From: Bacteriovoracaceae bacterium UBA6153
GTDB taxonomy: Bacteria > Bdellovibrionota > Bacteriovoracia > Bacteriovoracales > Bacteriovoracaceae
Direction of reading: 5' to 3'
DNA: 64,000 nucleotides
Assembly (NCBI GenBank): GCA_002428265.1
Contig: DIUR01000030.1
Location: 202,696-266,695 of the forward strand
In this document: positions 9,094 through 17,898 of the stretch, one piece after another
Position numbering within the stretch: position 1 is the first letter of the stretch
Layout of the letters: each line of letters opens with the position of its first letter
Program-made: the position numbers and the translations under genes
The notes under the pieces: generated by a model
Databases searched by the model: none
The model's input: the letters and a program-made list of their open reading frames with translations, nothing else
Told to the model about the DNA's origin: nothing

Positions 9094-9759
9094 TTATTCT
9101 GCTTTAATCATTAATAATTTCTTAATATGATAAAAAATTTTCACTGAAGTCATTGTAACGAGAGTGATCAAAACGGCATCGATAAAACCGTAAAGAACTT
9201 CAATTGCCATGGCCACTTGCCAGTCAGGAATCAAATCAAAGAGAAAAAATATCCCTTCTGACATAATCGTTGCCAACGCCAGAATAAAAATAAGCAAAGG
9301 CTCTTTTTTAAACATTTGAAAACTAACTTTGAAATAATTCACACTATCGTTATCAATGAGGACTGATGAAAGAGGTACCATTAATAAAACAAGATAGGCC
9401 AGAATCCCCGGGACAATATACAAAAATAGACCCATTGAAATGATGATCATGCAGTATAAAGTATAAATCAAATAAGTAGGAATAGTATAAAGCAGACCTT
9501 CTTTAGGACGATCTTTGGTTTTACCTTTTTCAATCATCACAATATTAACAATCACCACGAGAGATAAAAGAGCTGCAATAATATTGGCAATAATTTCATA
9601 GAGACCATTACTTTCATACCCCATCCCCTGCCATGGAATAGAGCTGATCAGATTGATGCAAAATAAAGCGACACAACTTTGAAAATAATCTTTTTTATGA
9701 AGTGAAAACTCTTTAAATGACTGTCCAAAAAAACTAAAAAAGATTGTGAATGAGTTCAT
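9094..9759 (-). CDS. Multipass inner-membrane protein, paralog B
   Basis: This is a 221-residue, six-helix protein, paralogous to the gene just downstream (shared VPGILA core and similar length and helix order, with an N-terminal amphipathic FGQSFKEFSLHKKDYFQS). It sits between that gene and the short asparaginase gene, with gaps of four and three bases, so the three are probably one transcript. Function is unknown. Confidence 0.65.
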   Translation of the reverse strand: MNSFTIFFSFFGQSFKEFSLHKKDYFQSCVALFCINLISSIPWQGMGYESNGLYEIIANIIAALLSLVVIVNIVMIEKGKTKDRPKEGLLYTIPTYLIYTLYCMIIISMGLFLYIVPGILAYLVLLMVPLSSVLIDNDSVNYFKVSFQMFKKEPLLIFILALATIMSEGIFFLFDLIPDWQVAMAIEVLYGFIDAVLITLVTMTSVKIFYHIKKLLMIKAE

Positions 9760-9762
9760 GCT

Positions 9763-10299
9763 CTACGTTTCCTCGAAAGTTCTCTTCTCTTTATTTTTTT
9801 GTACGTGAGGAACTTTAAAAATCTGGTTATGAAATGAAATATAAAATCCAGGAGCAAGAAGTCTTGCAGCAAGCAAGGCCTCTGTTACATTTTGGGTTGC
9901 ATCTGTATCGTCAAAGCCCATAGGAATCATGGCCCCTGTAAAAACGACAGGAACAGTGACATTCTTAATTTGTTCATAGCAGTAGGTAGCAGACAACGCC
10001 ATCGTGTCAGTCCCATGCAGCACGACGATAGGAGCTTTTCTAGAGAGCTGATGTGAAATCGCCTCACTGATAAGTTTTCTGTCTTGATCATCCATGTAAA
10101 GAGAATCTTTGGACAAGAGTGGCAATACATCAATATTGGTATAAGGCAGACGAAGCTTTGAAAGGATGCGATTTTTAATCGAAGTCCCGCGATTTTCCAA
10201 TGAACCATCGAACTCATCGTAGGTTTTCTCAATCGTGCCGCCAGTAGTAATAATTAATATATCTTTTGGAGTATTTATTGGAGAATTTTTTTGCAACAT
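9763..10299 (-). CDS. Short asparaginase-domain protein
   Basis: The 178-residue product contains the asparaginase N-terminal domain: catalytic Thr in ITTGGTIEKTYD and the second Thr-Asp pair in VLHGTDTMA, with the VVFTGAMIPMG strand. The C-terminal domain of full-length L-asparaginases (about 330 residues) is absent, as in the known group of about 160-180-residue asparaginase-domain proteins. The start at 10299 (ATG) is preferred to the in-frame TTG at 10371, which would run into the htpG leader. Whether it hydrolyses asparagine is not certain. Confidence 0.78.
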   Translation of the reverse strand: MLQKNSPINTPKDILIITTGGTIEKTYDEFDGSLENRGTSIKNRILSKLRLPYTNIDVLPLLSKDSLYMDDQDRKLISEAISHQLSRKAPIVVLHGTDTMALSATYCYEQIKNVTVPVVFTGAMIPMGFDDTDATQNVTEALLAARLLAPGFYISFHNQIFKVPHVQKNKEKRTFEET

Positions 10300-10373
10300 A
10301 ACCTTGACTCTAATCCGTTCGACCTCATATTGTAGTTTAAGTATTTTTATAGATTTTACAGGAGATTGCAATC

Positions 10374-12290
10374 ATGACGTCACGCAAAGGAACAATAAGC
10401 GTAAATACCAACGATATTTTTCCCATCATCAAAAAATGGCTCTACTCGGAGCATGACATTTTCCTTAGAGAACTTACGGCCAACGCAACTGACGCAATTA
10501 CCAAAAGAGCGACACTTGCAAGAACAATGAACCAGGAAATCCCAACTGGAAAAATCACCGTTACCGTAGATAAAAATGCTAAAACTGTCTCAATTGAAGA
10601 TAACGGTTTAGGTATGACTGAAGCTGAAGTTGAAAAATACATTGCTCAACTTGCATTTTCAGGGGCTGAAGAGTTCGTTCAAAAAATGAAAGCTGAAGGA
10701 AATACTCCTAACAGTGATATTATCGGTAAATTTGGTCTAGGCTTCTACTCTGCTTTCATGGTTTCAACTAAAGTTGAAGTGGAATCTCTGTCGATGGCAG
10801 AAGGCTCAGTCCCAACAAAATGGGTTTGTGAAGGTGAAACAGATTACACTTTCGAGCCGTCTACAAAATCAGATGTAGGTACGAAGATCACTCTTCACAT
10901 CAACGCTGAGTCTGAAGAATTTTTAAATGTTTGGACAACTTCAAGCACATTGAAAAAATTCTGTGATTTCATGCCATATGAAATTTTTGTCAAAGATGCT
11001 CAGGCCGTGGAAGAGTCTGCTAATCCAGGATTAGTAAACGTTACAACTCCTATCTGGAAAAAAGACCCAACGACTCTTACAGATGAAGACTATAAAGAGT
11101 TCTACCGCAGTCAATTCCCTCAAGACGGTGATCCCCTATTTTGGATTCACTTAAAAGTTGATCACCCGTTTACGCTAGATGGTGTCTTATTTTTCCCTAA
11201 ATTAAATCCAAACAAGCCTTTTAACGAATCGAACATCAAGCTTTATAACAAGCAGGTTTTCGTCTCTAACAACGTTAAAGATATCGTTCCAGAGTTTCTT
11301 TCTCTGCTGAAAGGATCAATTGATTCAAGTGATATCCCACTAAACGTTTCGAGATCATCGCTTCAAGGTGACCCGAACATTAAAAAGATTTCAAACTACA
11401 TCATTAAAAAAGTAGCTGAGAGCTTAAAAAAACTCTTCAACAATGACCGCCCTCGTTTTGAGACGATCTGGGAAGACATCTCGCTATTTATTAAATACGG
11501 TGCAATCTCTGATGCTAAGTTTGATGAGATGATGAGAGACTTCGTAGTTTTCAAGAACTCTGAAGGAAAGTTCGTTACATTAAAAGAATACAGAGACTCA
11601 ATTCCTGAAACTTTCAAAACAAAAATGGAAGATAAAGTTCTCTACTTTGAAAAAGGTAAATCAGACCACGCTCTTAGACGTGAGTTATTAAATCATGGTC
11701 TTCAAGCGATTGAGACTGAGTCTTATATTGATCCTCATTTCACTCAGCACGTTGAGTTCACAAAACGCGGGGATTTTGCTTTCAAGTTTGCTTCAGTTGA
11801 CTCTGAAATCTCAACTCTTCTTGAGCAAGATGCAACGACAGACTCAGACGTAAAAGTAAAAGACCTCTTCACGAATATTCTCATCGGTAAAACAGAGCAC
11901 GGAGCTCACACTGAAGAAGAAGAAGATGCAGACTCACTTAACCACGGCGGATTAAAAGACATCGAGATTGTAAAAATCAAGAACTCAAAGTCCCCTGCTT
12001 ATTTTAAAGTTGATGAGCAAATGAAGCGCATGAATCAGATGGCAAAAAGCATGGGTAACGATGCGATGTTCCCGGTTAAGAAAACATTAGTCATCAACCC
12101 AGGAAGCCCGATTATTCAAAACGCTCTTAAGCTTCATGAAAAAGGCAACGATGCTCTTGTTAAGAAGATCTGTCATCACGTAGAAGACCTTGCTCATATT
12201 TCAAGCGAAGGCCTAAAGCACGAAGACAGAGAAGCATTCGTTAACCGTACTCAAGAGTTAATGCAGGAGCTGACTAACCTCGCTCTTTAA
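10374..12290 (+). CDS. htpG: Molecular chaperone HtpG (Hsp90)
   Basis: The 638-residue protein has the GHKL ATPase motifs of Hsp90: NATDAITKRA at the N-terminus, DNGLGMTEAEVEKYI and GKFGLGFYSAFMVS, then the middle domain (NVSRSSLQ with the catalytic arginine) and a C-terminal dimerisation domain. Length is typical of bacterial HtpG. CAGGAG at about 10359 serves as ribosome binding site. It is divergent from the asparaginase-membrane protein operon and followed by a strong terminator. The cytoplasmic chaperone helps remodel client proteins under stress. Confidence 0.97.
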   Translation: MTSRKGTISVNTNDIFPIIKKWLYSEHDIFLRELTANATDAITKRATLARTMNQEIPTGKITVTVDKNAKTVSIEDNGLGMTEAEVEKYIAQLAFSGAEEFVQKMKAEGNTPNSDIIGKFGLGFYSAFMVSTKVEVESLSMAEGSVPTKWVCEGETDYTFEPSTKSDVGTKITLHINAESEEFLNVWTTSSTLKKFCDFMPYEIFVKDAQAVEESANPGLVNVTTPIWKKDPTTLTDEDYKEFYRSQFPQDGDPLFWIHLKVDHPFTLDGVLFFPKLNPNKPFNESNIKLYNKQVFVSNNVKDIVPEFLSLLKGSIDSSDIPLNVSRSSLQGDPNIKKISNYIIKKVAESLKKLFNNDRPRFETIWEDISLFIKYGAISDAKFDEMMRDFVVFKNSEGKFVTLKEYRDSIPETFKTKMEDKVLYFEKGKSDHALRRELLNHGLQAIETESYIDPHFTQHVEFTKRGDFAFKFASVDSEISTLLEQDATTDSDVKVKDLFTNILIGKTEHGAHTEEEEDADSLNHGGLKDIEIVKIKNSKSPAYFKVDEQMKRMNQMAKSMGNDAMFPVKKTLVINPGSPIIQNALKLHEKGNDALVKKICHHVEDLAHISSEGLKHEDREAFVNRTQELMQELTNLAL

Positions 12291-12318
12291 TACCCTCTCC
12301 AAAATAAAATTTTTCATA

Positions 12319-12345
12319 GGCCCGCAGCTTTGCGGGCCTTTTTTT
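12319..12345 (+). terminator. Rho-independent terminator of htpG
   Basis: GGCCCGCA and TGCGGGCC form a perfect eight-base-pair stem around the loop GCTT, directly followed by seven T. It lies 28 bases after the htpG stop. Confidence 0.92.
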
Positions 12346-12431
12346 GTCTAAAATTTCGACACTTTCACCCACTCAACTTTTCTCGCAAAATAACCGACAA
12401 ATTTAGTGAGCTATTTTCTTGGGGGTTGTGA

Positions 12432-14021
12432 ATTAAGTTATTAACTGCGCTATTACTTATAAGTCTCGGACTTATGTCATGTTCGACATATGTTCAAAAC
12501 GATAGGTCTATTGCAGAAGAGATCAGCTCACCACTAACGACCGATGAACTTCTCACCTTTAAATCTACTCCTAACTTCAATCCTCAAGTCGGTCTGAAAG
12601 AAAAAATCAACACAGGTATCTCTGGTTTTTTTATGAATGGCTTTGCAGTGGAGTATGTTGAAGATCAGAAGATGCCAAGTGATATTGCTTTTAAACTGAG
12701 ACCTGTCTTTAAAGAACAAAATTTCACAATTCAGGTTATTCACTCAGCTAATGGATTAAATGATGTTGATGCTGTTAATGAATTACTTAAGTTTTTAAAA
12801 GTAACTTATATGGGAAATTCCGGGGATGCTAAATTACTATCCAAATACTCTTTCTATGAACTTTTTTACAACACAACTCATAATGATATTCCCTCACTTC
12901 ACAATCTCACGAAGATGAGGTCAATGGCAGATCCTGCCAATAGTGAATGGAGCAATGCTCTTGAAGAGTTCAAAACGCCCTTAAGAATCTATAATAAAAA
13001 AGTTAAGACTCAGGAAAATTCAAGAAAAGCTGTTATGGATTCACTAGATAAGCTACCTGACAATGAGCAGTTTAGAAATCTAGTAGCAAAAAATGACCGA
13101 AAGGGTGCCGCTGAATTAATTAGATCTTATCTTCCGTGGGAGCAAATGCCTCCCTTCGAAAAAAAATTCTGGGAAAATCATCTTGCCGTTCTGGCCGATC
13201 CACTGCCTATCACTGAGCGAGTGATGATCTATCGTGGTATCGATGATGATATTATTCAGCTAGCTCAAGAAGCTGGTCAGACGATTTCTAAAGAAGAAGC
13301 ATTGAAAGAACATAAGATTTTTTTAATGTCGACCATGATGACAAAAAATCAGGGAAGCTGGAATAGAAGACTTCGCTCTCTTACGGCCATGTATGATAAG
13401 TACATCGCCAATGATACTGAACTTGCAAAATCGGTGGGCGGAACCAGTGAGTTTACTAAATCTTCCCGCATATCAACGATGTTTTTTAAACACTCTAAAG
13501 AACCTAACGGTAGTCCTTTTTTATCTTATAGTCCTAAGGCCGAAATTGTTAATAGCTTTGGGAAAAAAAGGATGACGTCGTATCTGATTGATCCAAGGGC
13601 CATGTATTTTAATTACGCCTCTGCTTTTCAAACAGAACTAGAGTTCCTTGTTCCTCTCGTGACTTTTCCTGAAGACATAGCTGCACTCTGGCAGGCAGGT
13701 CCAGATGAGGGAGAGCCCTACTTCACGAAAGTTAATGCTAAGTTAGAATATTTTGATTCAGAAACCGTAAAAAAATTAGACCGTGAATTAGGCGCTGGCA
13801 AAGGAGTTGCTGCCCTGGAAGCGATTAAGAAAAATTCAGAAGCTTATTTCTCTTCGGTGAAAGATGAGAAGTATGCCTTTATAAAACCATTAAAAGGAAT
13901 CGAGCCATCTCCAAGTGTTTATAAAACAACTTTAGGAATGTCAGCAGATAAAGTTTCTCCAAAGCTAAAAACAGATAGTAATTTAAAATGTGTAGATATC
14001 ATTCAGATGTTCTGGAAATAG
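12432..14021 (+). CDS. Lipoprotein with ADP-ribosyltransferase-like motifs, copy 1
   Basis: Paralog of the next gene. The first ATG (12474) lies inside the lipobox (LMSC), so translation must begin earlier; the frame opens after TGA at 12429 and offers only ATT at 12432, which gives 529 residues against 528 in the paralog, a signal peptide KLLTALLLISLGLMSC, and a GGGGG tract upstream. The C-terminal half carries MIYRGIDDD (Arg268), SPFLSYSP (Ser365/367) and TELEFL (Glu402, Glu404), in the order and spacing of R-S-ExE mono-ADP-ribosyltransferases (VIP2/C3/ectoART type). The first half is unrelated to anything I know. Membrane-anchored and exported. The transferase fold is inferred from motifs; the target is unknown. 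Confidence 0.72.
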   Translation: MKLLTALLLISLGLMSCSTYVQNDRSIAEEISSPLTTDELLTFKSTPNFNPQVGLKEKINTGISGFFMNGFAVEYVEDQKMPSDIAFKLRPVFKEQNFTIQVIHSANGLNDVDAVNELLKFLKVTYMGNSGDAKLLSKYSFYELFYNTTHNDIPSLHNLTKMRSMADPANSEWSNALEEFKTPLRIYNKKVKTQENSRKAVMDSLDKLPDNEQFRNLVAKNDRKGAAELIRSYLPWEQMPPFEKKFWENHLAVLADPLPITERVMIYRGIDDDIIQLAQEAGQTISKEEALKEHKIFLMSTMMTKNQGSWNRRLRSLTAMYDKYIANDTELAKSVGGTSEFTKSSRISTMFFKHSKEPNGSPFLSYSPKAEIVNSFGKKRMTSYLIDPRAMYFNYASAFQTELEFLVPLVTFPEDIAALWQAGPDEGEPYFTKVNAKLEYFDSETVKKLDRELGAGKGVAALEAIKKNSEAYFSSVKDEKYAFIKPLKGIEPSPSVYKTTLGMSADKVSPKLKTDSNLKCVDIIQMFWK

Positions 14022-14046
14022 ATTTTTGATAGCAAGGATAATAAAA

Positions 14047-15633
14047 GTGAAAACGAATGCATTATTGTTATTAGGCGCCCTACTACTCTCGGCCTCATGT
14101 TCTTATTTCCAGGCACCGGAGACAAACAGAACAATAGCTGCTGAAGTTACCTCTCCCCTCAATATAGACCAGCTTCTAACTATTAAGGCATCGACATATA
14201 AAGATTCTAATATAAATTTTCAAACTTCCGCTTCTTTGAATGCTACAGGGGTTGAAATTAAATATATTGAAGATCCCAAAATGCCTTCTGACATTGCATA
14301 CAGGATTGTTCCGACGATTGAAGATCAAAAATATAAGATTAATCTCTATCATTCTGTAGGCGCCAAGTTTGACGGAGATGCTACTCATGAGCTCGCAGTC
14401 TTCTTGAATAAAGCGATGGCCGAAAAATTCATTAGCCCCTTTTCGATTTTCGAACTTTATTACAATGCCAAGGCAAATGATTTTCAATCACTTCAGGTTC
14501 TTGCGAAACTTCGTCTTAGCGCTTTTGAAGAAAGCGCATATGACATTGTAAAAAATGAAGATTTCATCAAAAGAGAAGCTCACAATCTTGACTACTGGAA
14601 AAACATGAACGCTGCTTTCCTTAAACAAGAAGGCGTTTTTAATAAACAGGCAAAAATAAAGGACAACGATAGACGTGCAGTCATGGATGCTCTTGATAAG
14701 GCCACGGATGATAAACAGTTCAGAACCCTAGTTGCTAAAAATGATCGAAAAGGAGCTGCTGCACTTCTAAGACAGTATCTTCCTTGGCATGAAATGCCTC
14801 CATTTGAAAAACTTTTCTGGGAAAACCATTTGGCAATTATGGCAGATCCTCTTCCACTTGAAGATAGAGTTCTGATTTACAGAGGGATTGACGATGATAT
14901 CGTTCAGGTTGCAGAAGAGGCCGGAAAAAAATTAACACGTGAAGAGGCCATCCAAGAACAAAAAATATTCTTAATGTCGACCATGATGACAAAAAATCAA
15001 GGGACATGGAACAGAAGACTAAGATCCCTCACTTCCATGTATGAAAAATTCATGGGGACTGATAATGCTGGATCAAGTGAATTTACGAGAGCGGCCAGAA
15101 TTACCACCATGTTTGTAAAACATTCGAAAGAACCCAAAGGGAGTCCTTTTTTATCTTATACTCCAAAGTTCACTGTCGCTGCTGGATTTGGTTATAAAAG
15201 AAATACTGCGTATTTTATTGATCCAAGAATGATGTATTTTAACTACGCTTCAAAATACGCAAATGAAATTGAATTTCTACTTCCTGTCATGAGCTTTCCT
15301 GACGACCTGGCCGGTGTCTATGATTCAACCATTCATGCACAGGCCGCTGGAAATTCTGGAACTTTTTTAAAAGAGCTTTCTATAAAAAAACTAGAAAAGA
15401 CTTATGGAGCAAAAGCTCCCGAGATCTATGAACGAATTGATGCAAACTCTAAAAAATTCTTTGCACCAGTAATGGGCGGAAAAACTGGCGCCGTAGCAGC
15501 AGCTCAACCAGATGGAAAATTTGTGAGTTTCTTTAAAAATCTCTTAGGTATGCCTACCAAACAAGCAGCAGAAGTCATTGATGCTAAAAGTGACATGGCC
15601 TGCATGGACCTGATTCAGCTCTTTTGGAAATAA
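14047..15633 (+). CDS. Lipoprotein with ADP-ribosyltransferase-like motifs, copy 2
   Basis: Starts at GTG 14047 with AAGGA at 14034-14038, giving 528 residues. A signal peptide ends in a lipobox (LLSASC). It shares with copy 1 long blocks such as LVAKNDRKGAA, FLMSTMMTKNQG and RRLRSLT, so the pair arose by tandem duplication; the gap is 25 bases. The ADP-ribosyltransferase-like triad is conserved: LIYRGIDDD (Arg279), SPFLSYTP (Ser370) and NEIEFLLP (Glu407, Glu409). Retention of these residues in both copies argues for a selected, active site. Typical ectoART toxins are secreted; these are lipid-anchored. A strong hairpin follows the stop. Confidence 0.75.
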   Translation: MKTNALLLLGALLLSASCSYFQAPETNRTIAAEVTSPLNIDQLLTIKASTYKDSNINFQTSASLNATGVEIKYIEDPKMPSDIAYRIVPTIEDQKYKINLYHSVGAKFDGDATHELAVFLNKAMAEKFISPFSIFELYYNAKANDFQSLQVLAKLRLSAFEESAYDIVKNEDFIKREAHNLDYWKNMNAAFLKQEGVFNKQAKIKDNDRRAVMDALDKATDDKQFRTLVAKNDRKGAAALLRQYLPWHEMPPFEKLFWENHLAIMADPLPLEDRVLIYRGIDDDIVQVAEEAGKKLTREEAIQEQKIFLMSTMMTKNQGTWNRRLRSLTSMYEKFMGTDNAGSSEFTRAARITTMFVKHSKEPKGSPFLSYTPKFTVAAGFGYKRNTAYFIDPRMMYFNYASKYANEIEFLLPVMSFPDDLAGVYDSTIHAQAAGNSGTFLKELSIKKLEKTYGAKAPEIYERIDANSKKFFAPVMGGKTGAVAAAQPDGKFVSFFKNLLGMPTKQAAEVIDAKSDMACMDLIQLFWK

Positions 15634-15644
15634 ATTTTCGACTC

Positions 15645-15681
15645 CCCCTAAAACCGTGAAAATACTATCCGGTTTTAGGGG
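15645..15681 (+). terminator. Long hairpin after the second ART-like lipoprotein gene
   Basis: CCCCTAAAACCG (15645-15656) and CGGTTTTAGGGG (15670-15681) form a perfect 12-base-pair stem with a 13-base loop, 12 bases past the stop codon. No T-run follows, so it could be a processing or stability element as well as a terminator. Confidence 0.6.
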
Positions 15682-15723
15682 TTCTAACACAACCCTGATT
15701 TGACGATCACCTCTTAATTCATC

Positions 15724-16542
15724 ATGATCTTATTCATGATGAAAACTCTTATCGCTGCATTCATTCTAAGCTTCTCAGCACCTCTTCTGGCCTGTACAGG
15801 AGCAAGTTGCAAGACTGAAGTCGAACTCAAAGTGAACCTAACTAAAAATGGTTACAATGCCTTAAGAGCAACTCTCCTGACTAAATTTGAAGCTGAGAAA
15901 TCAGAGCGCACTGATATTTATTTCGATATCTTTAAAAACTCTGCTTACTATCTGAAAAAAGCTCAGCCTCCTATCAAGCTTCGTTTTCAATACAACGGTG
16001 AAGTGCTGAAGTGGCAGACTCAAAAAACAATTGAGCAAGATCTCTACTCTATTTTTTCTATGAAAAAAACCCAGGCCATTGCAATGGAGATTTCTGAAAA
16101 TTCCGACCTGTTTAATATGCTGGAAAATTATCATGAAGAACTGAGTGCGCTCAACCCTGAAGCACTGGTGATTGCCGCTTCCATTCAAAAATCGCTAGAG
16201 ACAACTAACATCATCAATTTCACCAGAACACTTTGTGACTTCTGTGCAACGACTGATCGTTACTACTCAACTCACATCAACCATAAAAAGCGTGTTAAGA
16301 CTAAGCTAAAACTCGCAGGTGATACTTTTGAAATCATGGTTGGAGAAACCAACAACAACGGTATTGTCACGTATGAGCTTGAAGCAGAAGTCAAAAAAAG
16401 CACCAACCTTAAACTCTCAGCTGAGCGCTTAAATGAATGGTTAAAAACCCAGGGAATGACTTCAGAATCTATCGACGAGTCAATCCCTTCAGACCCAGCT
16501 CTTCCCAGTGAAATTGCGTTAAAAAAACTTCATTCACTTTAA
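15724..16542 (+). CDS. Exported protein with CYTH-like ExExK motif
   Basis: The 272-residue product has a signal peptide ending with a possible lipobox (PLLAC, residue 24). Immediately after it comes TEVELKVNL, in which Glu32, Glu34 and Lys36 fit the ExExK signature of CYTH/triphosphate-tunnel proteins; further on are LRFQYNGEVLKWQTQK and YELEAEVK, which fit the alternating charged strands of the tunnel. CYTH enzymes bind triphosphate groups and are usually cytoplasmic, so an exported one is odd. An in-frame ATG at 15739 is also possible; neither start has a clear ribosome binding site. The assignment rests on motifs only. Confidence 0.55.
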   Translation: MILFMMKTLIAAFILSFSAPLLACTGASCKTEVELKVNLTKNGYNALRATLLTKFEAEKSERTDIYFDIFKNSAYYLKKAQPPIKLRFQYNGEVLKWQTQKTIEQDLYSIFSMKKTQAIAMEISENSDLFNMLENYHEELSALNPEALVIAASIQKSLETTNIINFTRTLCDFCATTDRYYSTHINHKKRVKTKLKLAGDTFEIMVGETNNNGIVTYELEAEVKKSTNLKLSAERLNEWLKTQGMTSESIDESIPSDPALPSEIALKKLHSL

Positions 16543-16627
16543 CTATCAACTCAATAAACTCTTTTGAATTTTAATCCCACACTCCTAGTGAGATAATGAG
16601 TTCAGATCAATTTGGATGGAGGAAATT

Positions 16628-17329
16628 ATGCTGATTAGAAAAAGTGCGGAAAGAGGAAAAAACAACATTAGCTGGCTTGATGCCAATCATACCTTTTCGT
16701 TTGGACAATACTATGATCCATCGTGGACCAACTTCCATCAGCTTCTGGTAATCAATGAAGATACTATCGCACCTGCGATGGGATTTGGAACACATCCACA
16801 TAAAGATATGGAGATCATTACCTATGTCATCGATGGTGAAATCAAGCATCGTGATTCAATGGGAAGTCTAGGTTTAATTACTCCCGGAGAGATTCAAGTC
16901 ATGAGTGCTGGTACAGGCGTGGCCCATAGTGAGCATAACAATCTCACAGACAGGCCAACTCACCTTCTTCAAATCTGGGTTCATCCAAGTAAAAATAACT
17001 TGAAGCCACGTTATGATCAAAAGAGAGTCTATGAAAAAGGTGAAGAAAACTTTTTTAAAGTCATTGCCGGGATTGATGCTGGGTCAGATGCGATTACTCT
17101 CAATGCAGAGTCGCAAATTTACCTGGGACGCTATAATCATCCAGTGACCATTGACTTTTCTCCCAAGCATTTTAACCAATACTGGGTTCAGATTGTCAGA
17201 GGAGAGCTTACAATCAATGATCAAGTTTTCAAAAACGGAGATGGTATAGGATTTTCGAATAAAGAAAGTATTAGTATAAAAGCAGGTCTTAATGGGGCCG
17301 AATTTTTAATACTAGAAGTGGGCGAATAA
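16628..17329 (+). CDS. Pirin-family bicupin protein
   Basis: The 233-residue protein has the pirin metal motif GFGTHPHKDMEIITYVIDG (His and Glu ligands), followed by HRDSMG and the AGTGVAHSEHN block found in YhhW-like pirins, and a second cupin domain. Some members are quercetin dioxygenases, others act as redox-linked regulators. ATG 16628 is chosen because GGAGGA lies just upstream at 16617-16622; the in-frame ATG at 16616 overlaps that site. Length matches the family. Confidence 0.88.
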   Translation: MLIRKSAERGKNNISWLDANHTFSFGQYYDPSWTNFHQLLVINEDTIAPAMGFGTHPHKDMEIITYVIDGEIKHRDSMGSLGLITPGEIQVMSAGTGVAHSEHNNLTDRPTHLLQIWVHPSKNNLKPRYDQKRVYEKGEENFFKVIAGIDAGSDAITLNAESQIYLGRYNHPVTIDFSPKHFNQYWVQIVRGELTINDQVFKNGDGIGFSNKESISIKAGLNGAEFLILEVGE

Positions 17330-17333
17330 TTTT

Positions 17334-17684
17334 TTACACAAACTCTTCGTATTCAGAGTTAAGTACAGCAAGTTCATCTACAGTGAGCTTTGTTGGATCA
17401 ATTTTGACTACGAAGGGCCCTATCTTCATCTCATCATCAGGCTTCATCGCTGACTTTTTAATTCTTACCTGATTAAGAAGTATCTCTCTTTTCGCATCGA
17501 TATTTTTAACAACGATGTGTCCTGTTTTCACTTGAACAACTTCACATTGCATTGAGGCCACCATCTTATCATCAAGCACGACATCACAATAAAGCGAATT
17601 GCCCATTACTATTTTTCTTGTTACTGCAATCTCATGCATGACTTCTGGTTTATCAGGCCTAGTGACTACGAGGAAAACTGCCAT
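17334..17684 (-). CDS. FHA-like domain protein
   Basis: The 116-residue protein consists of one forkhead-associated-like beta domain: VMGNSLYCDVVLDDKMVASMQCEV, then the HIVVKNIDA...ILLNQVRI strands and KIGPFVVKID. In canonical FHA domains the first loop has GR and the second SxxH for phosphothreonine binding; here these are GN and ASMQC, so phosphopeptide binding is doubtful. The start ATG at 17684 has AGGTG upstream; ATG 17690 is also possible. It converges on the pirin gene with a four-base gap. Confidence 0.65.
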   Translation of the reverse strand: MAVFLVVTRPDKPEVMHEIAVTRKIVMGNSLYCDVVLDDKMVASMQCEVVQVKTGHIVVKNIDAKREILLNQVRIKKSAMKPDDEMKIGPFVVKIDPTKLTVDELAVLNSEYEEFV

Positions 17685-17837
17685 ATACATCACCTACTAA
17701 AGAGTTGTTACACTGTTTGATTATAGATAAGTTCAAGATTTGCACATATCTATTAATATTCTACAAAAAAATTGATAACTTAGATATTCGGGAAAAATTC
17801 TTCCCTATGAAAACTGCCCAATTTGGATGGCTCAATA

Positions 17838-17865
17838 AATAAAAAAGCGGCAATAATGCCGCTTT
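17838..17865 (-). terminator. Rho-independent terminator of the DksA-like gene
   Basis: AAAGCGGCA (17844-17852) pairs with TGCCGCTTT (17857-17865) around ATAA. On the minus strand the stem is followed by a U-run (A-run at 17841-17846), 33 bases beyond the dksA-like stop. Confidence 0.85.
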
Positions 17866-17898
17866 AAATTATGGATATTTAATTACTAAACAATAAAA

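Noticed and set aside
17807..17842. Eleven-codon ORF after a GGGAA/TTCCC palindrome
   Set aside because: Too short and without a clear ribosome binding site.
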